From assembly GCA_047777415.1 (NCBI GenBank), contig JBKEEO010000001.1, forward strand, positions 1,364,001 through 1,428,000: 64,000 nt of DNA, given 5' to 3'. This stretch comes from Caproicibacter sp047777415 (GTDB lineage: Bacteria > Bacillota > Clostridia > Oscillospirales > Acutalibacteraceae). The position numbers were made by a program, and so were the translations under genes. The notes under the pieces are model-generated. The model saw only the letters and a program-made list of their open reading frames with translations. It was not told the DNA's origin and searched no databases. How positions within the stretch are numbered: the first letter of the stretch is position 1; each line of letters starts with the position of its first letter. This document shows positions 59,050-64,000 of this stretch, piece by piece.

Positions 59050-59629
59050 CTGATAACCCCTCCAACAGTTTCGCCGCAGTCAGTCCGATGATTACGGAGC
59101 AGGCAGAGGTAATCCAAACTGCCGGCAAAATATCAAACGGCGAAGCTGAGCCGTATTGTGCCCGCATTGCACCAAGAAAAGTGGGAATCAGTTGAATGGA
59201 AGCCGTGTTCAAAACAACAAATGTCACCATCGCATTGTCCGCGGTCTGCGTCGGATTATTTTTTTTCAGCTCCTGCATGGCGGCGATACCGAGGGGAGTA
59301 GCGGCGTTGCCCAGCCCGAGCAGATTTGCTGTGATATTCATACACATCGCTTTCACAGCAGGTCCGTCCGGTTTGCAATCCGGAAAGAGGCGGCGCATCA
59401 GCGGATTCAAAGCCCTCGAAAGCAGGAGCGTCAGCCCTCCTTCATCCGCGATTTTCATCAGGCCGGTCCAAACACACATCATGCCGGTCATAGAAAAAAC
59501 AAGTGTGACTGCATCGGCGGAACCGCTGAAAACCGCATTGGAAAGCTGCTCCATTCTGCCGGTGGCAGCGGCGCAGAAAATGCTGAACAGCATCATGCCT
59601 GCCCAGATATAATTTAACAGTTGATTCAT
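59042..59629 (-). CDS. spmA: Spore maturation protein SpmA
   Basis: A 195-aa Gate-domain membrane protein. MNQLLNYIWAGMMLFSIFC and MCMNITANLLGLGNAATPLG are SpmA signatures, and TFVVLNTASIQLIPT follows. First gene of spmA-spmB-feoB, divergent from the abrB-type gene. Confidence 0.93.
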   Translation of the reverse strand: MNQLLNYIWAGMMLFSIFCAAATGRMEQLSNAVFSGSADAVTLVFSMTGMMCVWTGLMKIADEGGLTLLLSRALNPLMRRLFPDCKPDGPAVKAMCMNITANLLGLGNAATPLGIAAMQELKKNNPTQTADNAMVTFVVLNTASIQLIPTFLGAMRAQYGSASPFDILPAVWITSACSVIIGLTAAKLLEGLSGG

Positions 59630-59724
59630 CCCCTTTTAAACAATTGACTCTGTTGAGAATTGACTGTATAATTACTATTCGTGACGAGAATTTAATATAA
59701 GTTATGGCACCGAAAAAGTTTTTA

Positions 59725-59753
59725 TTGACAAAAATGGAAAAATATACTATAAT
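59725..59753 (+). promoter_or_regulatory. Promoter of the AbrB-type gene
   Basis: TTGACA (59725-59730), 17-nt spacer, TATAAT (59748-59753): a perfect consensus sigma-A promoter, about 45 nt before the start codon. Confidence 0.8.
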
Positions 59754-59804
59754 CGTTGCGGTCCGTAGGAATTTGAGATGTTTTGTTGAAAGGAAGTACT
59801 TCGA

Positions 59805-60080
59805 TTGAAATCAACAGGAATTGTACGAAAAGTTGATGAATTGGGGCGCATTGTGTTGCCCAAGGAACTGAGAGTGACCTTAAATATTAATGTGAAGGAT
59901 CCACTTGAAATCTTTGTCGATGAAGATAACCGCATTGTTCTTCAAAAATACGAACCGGCGTGTATCTTTTGCAATGGAATGAACGGAATCATCAACTTTG
60001 GAGGACACAACATTTGCCGCGATTGTTTGGCAAAATTGGCGAAAAAAGCGGACGAAAATTCAGAAAAAACAGAAGATTAA
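59805..60080 (+). CDS. AbrB-family transition-state regulator with C-terminal zinc finger
   Basis: 91 aa from a TTG start with AAAGGAAG. Residues 1-50 form the swapped-hairpin AbrB fold (KSTGIVRKVDELGRIVLPKE, PLEIFVDEDNRIVLQ). A tail with CIFCNGMN and HNICRDCLAK gives two Cys pairs for zinc, common in clostridial AbrB homologues. It likely controls post-exponential genes. The next gene's open frame overlaps only by an alternative start. Confidence 0.9.
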   Translation: MKSTGIVRKVDELGRIVLPKELRVTLNINVKDPLEIFVDEDNRIVLQKYEPACIFCNGMNGIINFGGHNICRDCLAKLAKKADENSEKTED

Positions 60081-60130
60081 TTGCGCAGTCCGTTTCAGCC
60101 TTTGCTGCCTGCCACACCGGAGGAACGAAA

Positions 60131-60613
60131 GTGAACATGCATCTTTCTCAAAGCGAAAAATCCTTGTTTGACGAGTGCTTGTCCGAGTTGCTTTGCTCGG
60201 ACAAAGTTCGTTTGATGCAAAACTTTATTCAGCATGCAAATGTATCTTGTTTGGAACATTGTATTTCCGTTGCCTATACTAGTTTGTGGCTGAGCAGGCG
60301 GCTTGGAATTTCGGTCGATCGCAGAAGCATGATTCGCGGCGCTTTGCTGCATGACTTTTTTCTTTACGACTGGCACGAAAAAGGCGATCGGAGAGGTCTG
60401 CATGGTTTCACGCATCCGAAAACGGCGCTGGAAAACGCAAGGCGCCAGTTTGTGCTCAATGAGCGGGAAGAGGATATCATACTACGGCATATGTGGCCGT
60501 TGACACCGGTTCCGCCCAGATATCGGGAAAGCTATATTGTAAGTTTTTCGGATAAGATTTGTTCTGTATTAGAAACGCTCCGGTTGTATCGGCCGCGGCA
60601 AATAGTTGGCTAA
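60131..60613 (+). CDS. HD-domain phosphohydrolase-like protein
   Basis: 160 aa from the GTG at 60131, 7 nt after GGAGG; ATG at 60137 is an alternative. Metal ligands of the HD fold: His in SCLEHCISVAY, the HD pair in GALLHDFFLYDWH, His in EDIILRHMWPL, and Asp in VSFSDKICS. Small HD proteins like this cleave nucleotides or other phosphate esters; the substrate is unknown. It follows the AbrB-type gene on the same transcript. Confidence 0.85.
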   Translation: MNMHLSQSEKSLFDECLSELLCSDKVRLMQNFIQHANVSCLEHCISVAYTSLWLSRRLGISVDRRSMIRGALLHDFFLYDWHEKGDRRGLHGFTHPKTALENARRQFVLNEREEDIILRHMWPLTPVPPRYRESYIVSFSDKICSVLETLRLYRPRQIVG

Positions 60614-60619
60614 AAACAA

Positions 60620-60652
60620 AAGGGTTTTCCCTCATGGGAAAACCCTTTTCCT
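60620..60652. terminator. Bidirectional terminator
   Basis: AAAGGGTTTTCCC (60620-60632) pairs with GGGAAAACCCTTT (60637-60649), between the HD gene and the convergent aminotransferase gene. Confidence 0.8.
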
Positions 60653-60679
60653 GTAATTTGCAAACGCGGTCTATTGAAT

Positions 60680-61858
60680 TTATTTGTGATACGTTTCGAC
60701 AATATCGCGCACAGCTGATATGACATAATCCGCTTGTTCGTCTGTGAGTGTTGGATACAGCGGCAGAGAGATGATACGTTCAAAATGCTTTTCTGTATTT
60801 GGAAAATCACCTTTATGGAATCCAAACCGTTTTGTATAGGCACTCATACCGGTCACTGGTATAAAATGCACACTGGTACCCACATTTCGGTCATTCAATT
60901 CTACAATAAAACGGTCGCGGTCGATGGTGAGAAGTTCCGGAACAATTCGAAGTACGTACAGATGCCAAGAATGTGTTGTGTAATCGGGAACAAACGGCGG
61001 CTCTACCGCGTCAATTTTCTCAAATGCACGCTGGTATTTCTCAGCAATGGCAAGACGGCGTTTCTGCATGTCCTGCATGCGGGAAAGCTGAACCAGCCCC
61101 AGTGCGGCCTGAATATCAAACATATTGTATTTAAAACCCGGTTCGCAGATGTCATACTGCCAAGTGCCACCCTTTGCATAACGGTTCCAAGCGTTTCGGC
61201 TCATGCCCTGCCCGGCCCAGATGCGTGCTTTTGCGTCGATGTCGTCGTCATCGGTGACAAGCATGCCGCCTTCACCGGTTGTCAAGTTTTTGGTGGCATA
61301 GAAACTGTAAGAAGCGGTGCCTTTTAAACCGTTGCCAATTAAGCGGCCCTTGTAGCGGCTTTCCAGCGCGTGAGCGGCATCTTCCGAAACAAACAGACCA
61401 TATTTGTCCGCGATTTCATAAATACGGTCTAAATCACAAACTTGTCCACTGTAATGCACCGGCACGATTGCCTTTGTTTTTTTAGTGATTTTCTTCTCGA
61501 TTTCATCGGGGTCAATGCAGCCGGTTTGGTAGTCGATATCGGCAAATACGGGGGTCGCACCGCAATGAATGATGGTATTCGCAGTGGATGCAAAGGTCAT
61601 CGGTGTGGTTATGACCTCATCGCCCGGTCCAATGCCGGCGGAAAGAAGCGCCACATGCAGGGCGGCTGTGCAGGAGTTCATGGCAATTGCGTGTTTTGCA
61701 CCCAGATGTTTTGCAAACTCTTGCTCAAATTGAATGGTGCGCGGGCCTTTTGCAACCCATAACGATTTCAGCGTTTCTTCCACTTCTTTTATTTCTGCGT
61801 CGGTTAAATCGGGAAGATTATATGGAATAAACGAATCTCTTTTCTGAAAGTTATTCAT
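60680..61858 (-). CDS. DegT/DnrJ/EryC1/StrS-family sugar aminotransferase
   Basis: A 392-aa PLP enzyme that aminates nucleotide-linked keto-sugars. NSCTAALHVALLSAGIGPGDEV and PMTFASTANTIIHCGATPVF are family motifs, and the Schiff-base Lys is in YSFYATKNLTTGEGGML. SLWVAKGPRTIQFEQEFA is the N-terminal substrate-binding part. Divergent from the wbp-like genes. It could act on UDP-4-keto sugars (PseC/ArnB type); exact substrate unknown. Confidence 0.9.
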   Translation of the reverse strand: MNNFQKRDSFIPYNLPDLTDAEIKEVEETLKSLWVAKGPRTIQFEQEFAKHLGAKHAIAMNSCTAALHVALLSAGIGPGDEVITTPMTFASTANTIIHCGATPVFADIDYQTGCIDPDEIEKKITKKTKAIVPVHYSGQVCDLDRIYEIADKYGLFVSEDAAHALESRYKGRLIGNGLKGTASYSFYATKNLTTGEGGMLVTDDDDIDAKARIWAGQGMSRNAWNRYAKGGTWQYDICEPGFKYNMFDIQAALGLVQLSRMQDMQKRRLAIAEKYQRAFEKIDAVEPPFVPDYTTHSWHLYVLRIVPELLTIDRDRFIVELNDRNVGTSVHFIPVTGMSAYTKRFGFHKGDFPNTEKHFERIISLPLYPTLTDEQADYVISAVRDIVETYHK

Positions 61859-62001
61859 AATTTGTCCTCTCGTATTCTAATATTTCTCAGAAATATGTTT
61901 ATTATGCCAGAATTTTCAAAAGATATAGTTATTATAATAACATTAATATAGTACCATTCAACAATAAAGTCAATCCAAACAGGATTCTGTGACGCCAATG
62001 A

Positions 62002-62030
62002 TTGACTATGCGGCGGCTTGGGGATATAAT
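62002..62030 (+). promoter_or_regulatory. Promoter of the wbp-like operon
   Basis: TTGACT (62002-62007), 17-nt spacer, TATAAT (62025-62030), predicted start near 62037, about 75 nt before the acetyltransferase gene. Confidence 0.65.
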
Positions 62031-62112
62031 ATACGGGTTAAGGTGGGCACTGACATCGACGCAAACGGCAATTGCTGTGTCATACAGCGGCCGGCCTTAA
62101 AAATCGGAGATT

Positions 62113-62733
62113 ATGACTGAAATGATTTTGAATAGAAACGGTGGCTTGTCTGTGAAGGAATCTGATCAATATTTTGCCCATCCAAGCGCCTGCGTGGACA
62201 AAGGAGCGCAAATTGGTGCGGGTACAAAAATCTGGCATTTTTGCCATATCAGCGCCGGATGTTCCATCGGCAGCGGATGCACAATTGGCCAAAATGTGTT
62301 TGTAGCGCCCGGTGTGAAAATCGGCAATCACTGCAAAATTCAGAACAATGTGTCCGTCTATGAAGGTGTGGAACTCGGCGATTATGTGTTCTGTGGCCCA
62401 TCCATGGTGTTTACCAATGTGCAGCGGCCTCGTTGCCGTTATCCGCAGAGGGGATCGCAATTTTATATCCACACCCCTGTGGGGGACGGTGCGAGTATCG
62501 GAGCGAATGCGACGATTGTCTGTGGACACCGAATTGGCAGAAACGCTTTTATCGCTGCTGGTAGTGTTGTGACCAAAGATGTGCCGGATCACGCAATCAT
62601 GATGGGTAATCCGGCCCGACAGCGCGGATGGGCCTGCGAATGCGGTGAAACACTAAACGGCGATCTTGTTTGCCCCAAGTGCGGCAGAAAGTATGTGCAG
62701 GGTGAAAACGGCCTGAAGGAGGAACAAAAATAA
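62113..62733 (+). CDS. Left-handed beta-helix N-acetyltransferase (WbpD-like)
   Basis: 206 aa. Hexapeptide repeats run from about residue 22 to 150 (IGAGTKIWHFCHISAGCSIG, KIGNHCKIQNNVSVYEGVEL). A loop with PRCRYPQRG interrupts the helix, as in UDP-2-acetamido-3-amino-glucuronate N-acetyltransferases. The C-terminal tail has CECGETL and CPKCGRKY, a zinc-ribbon-like end typical of this group. It overlaps the aminotransferase start by 1 nt. Confidence 0.9.
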   Translation: MTEMILNRNGGLSVKESDQYFAHPSACVDKGAQIGAGTKIWHFCHISAGCSIGSGCTIGQNVFVAPGVKIGNHCKIQNNVSVYEGVELGDYVFCGPSMVFTNVQRPRCRYPQRGSQFYIHTPVGDGASIGANATIVCGHRIGRNAFIAAGSVVTKDVPDHAIMMGNPARQRGWACECGETLNGDLVCPKCGRKYVQGENGLKEEQK

Positions 62734-63860
62734 TGCAGAAACTTGCATTTAACGACCTTAGCGCCCAATACCGACATTTAAAGAAAGAAATCGATGCAGG
62801 AATCGCCAGTGTAATTGAGAGTGCTCATTTTATTTCCGGCCCCCAGGTGGAACAGTTGGAACAGGAACTTGCAGAATATGTAGGCAGAAAATACTGTGTT
62901 TCGGTCGGAAGCGGCACGGACGCACTCTTAATGCCGCTCATGGCTGAAAAAATCGGACGTGGGGACGCGGTATTCGTTCCGACATTTACCTTTTTTGCAA
63001 CCGCCGAAGTTGTCAGTTTGTGTGGCGCAACGCCCGTGTTCTGCGATTCAGACCCGGATACCTTCAATATAAGTCCGAAATCTCTTCAGGAACAAATTGA
63101 AAAAACGCTGCGGGAGGGAAAATTGAATCCGAAGGCGGTCATTGCAGTCGATTTGTTTGGTCAGCCCGCGGATTTCCCGGCCATTGAAAAAATTTGTGAT
63201 CAATACGGATTAGTATTGATAGAGGATGCCGCGCAGGGATTCGGCGGGGCAATCGGCGAGAAAAAGGCTTGCTCGTTTGGAAAATACGCCGGAACCAGTT
63301 TTTTCCCGGCAAAAGCACTTGGTTGCTACGGCGACGGAGGTGCGGTTTTTACGGACGATGAGAAAGCCTACCGCATTCTATTATCCTTGCGTGTTCACGG
63401 CAAGGGCAATTTTAAATACGAAAATGTGCGCATCGGTCTCAATGCACGTCTTGATACCCTTCAGGCGGCAATACTTCTGCCAAAACTTCACGCATTTGAC
63501 GCTGAGAACGAACACCGCAAACGTGCGGCAACCCGTTATTCCAAACTTTTGGGAAACCGTTTCCGCACGCCCGTTATTAAGGATGGATTTTCCTCCGGTT
63601 TCGGATATTACACACTGAAGGCGAGGAGTCCGGAAGAAAGATCAAAAGTGCTTGAAGGGCTGAAAGCTGCGGGAATTCCGGTTATGGTTTATTATCCAAA
63701 GCCGCTCCATTTGCAGAAGGTGTACGAGCCTTTGGGGTACAAAGAGGGCGATTTGCCGAACGCGGAGTATCTTTGCAAAACGGTTTTCAGTCTGCCAATG
63801 CATGGCTATATCACAGACGAAGAAATCGACATGGTCTGTGCGGCACTCAACAATATTTAA
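62733..63860 (+). CDS. DegT-family UDP-sugar 3-aminotransferase (WbpE-like)
   Basis: A 375-aa PLP aminotransferase. GSGTDALLMPLMAEKIGRGD and PTFTFFATAEVVSLCGATPV are conserved, and the Lys is in TSFFPAKALGCYGDGGAVF. It starts at the last base of the acetyltransferase stop (TAATG). Together with that gene and the dehydrogenase at the window edge it forms the core of the Wbp route to UDP-2,3-diacetamido-glucuronate. Confidence 0.93.
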   Translation: MQKLAFNDLSAQYRHLKKEIDAGIASVIESAHFISGPQVEQLEQELAEYVGRKYCVSVGSGTDALLMPLMAEKIGRGDAVFVPTFTFFATAEVVSLCGATPVFCDSDPDTFNISPKSLQEQIEKTLREGKLNPKAVIAVDLFGQPADFPAIEKICDQYGLVLIEDAAQGFGGAIGEKKACSFGKYAGTSFFPAKALGCYGDGGAVFTDDEKAYRILLSLRVHGKGNFKYENVRIGLNARLDTLQAAILLPKLHAFDAENEHRKRAATRYSKLLGNRFRTPVIKDGFSSGFGYYTLKARSPEERSKVLEGLKAAGIPVMVYYPKPLHLQKVYEPLGYKEGDLPNAEYLCKTVFSLPMHGYITDEEIDMVCAALNNI

Positions 63861-63882
63861 AAGGAAGAAGCGAGGGAATGAA

Positions 63883-64000
63883 ATGTCGAATTTCAAAAAG
63901 GAACTGCTGGAAAAAATAGAAAAGAAAACGGCTGTGGTCGGCATTGTGGGTCTCGGCTATGTTGGGCTGCCGCTTGCTGTCGAGTTCGCAAAGGCGGGCT
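63883..64000 (+). CDS. Nucleotide-sugar dehydrogenase (WbpA/UDP-GlcNAc 6-dehydrogenase-like), 3' end outside window
   Basis: The first 39 codons: a short lead MSNFKKELLEKIEKKTAVVG and the NAD-binding motif GIVGLGYVGLPLAVEFAKAG. The ATG at 63883 has GAGGGA upstream. The UDP-glucose/GDP-mannose dehydrogenase family is clear; WbpA-like oxidation of UDP-GlcNAc is inferred from the two genes upstream. Confidence 0.85.
   Translation, partial: MSNFKKELLEKIEKKTAVVGIVGLGYVGLPLAVEFAKAG

Noticed and set aside
59156..59617. Two overlapping plus-strand ORFs of about 140-150 codons
   Set aside because: Antisense shadows of spmA with no family match.
61998..62120. 40-codon ORF upstream of the WbpD-like gene
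   Set aside because: It has no ribosome site and overlaps a TTGACT-N17-TATAAT promoter, so it is better read as regulatory sequence.
1..64000. CRISPR array, prophage or rRNA operon
   Set aside because: No regularly spaced repeats, phage structural genes or rRNA sequences were seen.

Overview
The window looks like chromosome of an anaerobic, endospore-forming, low-to-mid G+C Clostridia member, probably of the Ruminococcaceae/Oscillospiraceae type (placement inferred from gene content only). Support: spoIVB, spo0A and spmA/spmB; oxygen-sensitive ribonucleotide reductase NrdD/NrdG; a split PTS-dependent dihydroxyacetone kinase; cellobiose phosphorylase and other plant-fibre sugar genes; and clostridial-style ribosome binding sites (GGAGG, with several TTG/GTG starts). 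All coordinates, pairings and motifs were read by eye, without database searches.

Layout. 1-4.7 kb: a TRAP transporter (SBP, DctQ, DctM), a 2-hydroxyacid dehydrogenase and a decayed glycerate kinase, in visibly more G+C-rich codon usage than the rest. 4.7-12 kb: a nest of insertion sequences around a tRNA with anticodon CAT: a frameshifted ISL3 copy, an HTH-transposase fragment, an IS256-family element split by an IS110-family element that is itself split by an IS30-family element, and a second truncated IS256 copy. 12.3-24 kb: glycerol and dihydroxyacetone metabolism: PTS enzyme I, PlsY, a reverse-strand glpK-glpF-glpA-like-glpB-like-DUF1667 operon, and a forward dhaL-dhaM-HPr-dhaK-dhaS operon. 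24.5-26 kb: small membrane proteins and an FAH-family hydrolase. 26.3-32.1 kb: a five-gene polyamine operon. 32.2-33.6 kb: an intact ISL3 element with a perfect 8-bp target duplication. 34-36.2 kb: spoIVB-spo0A. 36.6-45.4 kb: a beta-glucoside locus (GH1, ABC transporter, LacI regulator, divergent GH94). 45.5-49.4 kb: a mini-protein with a decarboxylase-beta-like motif, msrA, yitT, a Fur/PerR regulator, a tRNA-like leader with a zinc-ribbon gene, and dcd. 49.4-55.3 kb: nrdD-nrdG and a zinc uptake operon ending in its own Fur-type regulator. 55.5-60.6 kb: DUF378, coaX, spmA-spmB-feoB, an AbrB-type regulator and an HD protein. 60.7-64 kb: start of a surface-polysaccharide cluster (DegT aminotransferases, hexapeptide acetyltransferase, nucleotide-sugar dehydrogenase).

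Most striking system: the IS110-family element (8236-11114). Its 253-nt left non-coding end can fold into two guide loops. One carries 8 nt identical to the left half of the actual insertion target and 6 nt complementary to the right half. The other carries short guides for the element's own joined ends. Joining those ends across the CT core creates a TTGACT-N17-TATTAT promoter pointing into this RNA. This is the bridge-RNA architecture described for IS110-family recombinases. The second IS256 copy keeps an unoccupied target site as an internal control. The recombinase gene is otherwise open (394 codons) but is cut by the IS30 element.

Other points worth attention: both the AdoMet-dependent (SpeD/SpeE) and the carboxyspermidine (CASDH/CASDC) routes in one polyamine operon; a phosphorelay split into EI, HPr and DhaM for dihydroxyacetone kinase; a tRNA-like sequence lacking a normal anticodon loop in the leader of a zinc-ribbon gene; a FeoB-like GTPase with a substituted G4 motif in an operon with spmA/spmB; and a 100-residue membrane protein carrying an oxaloacetate-decarboxylase-beta-like signature.
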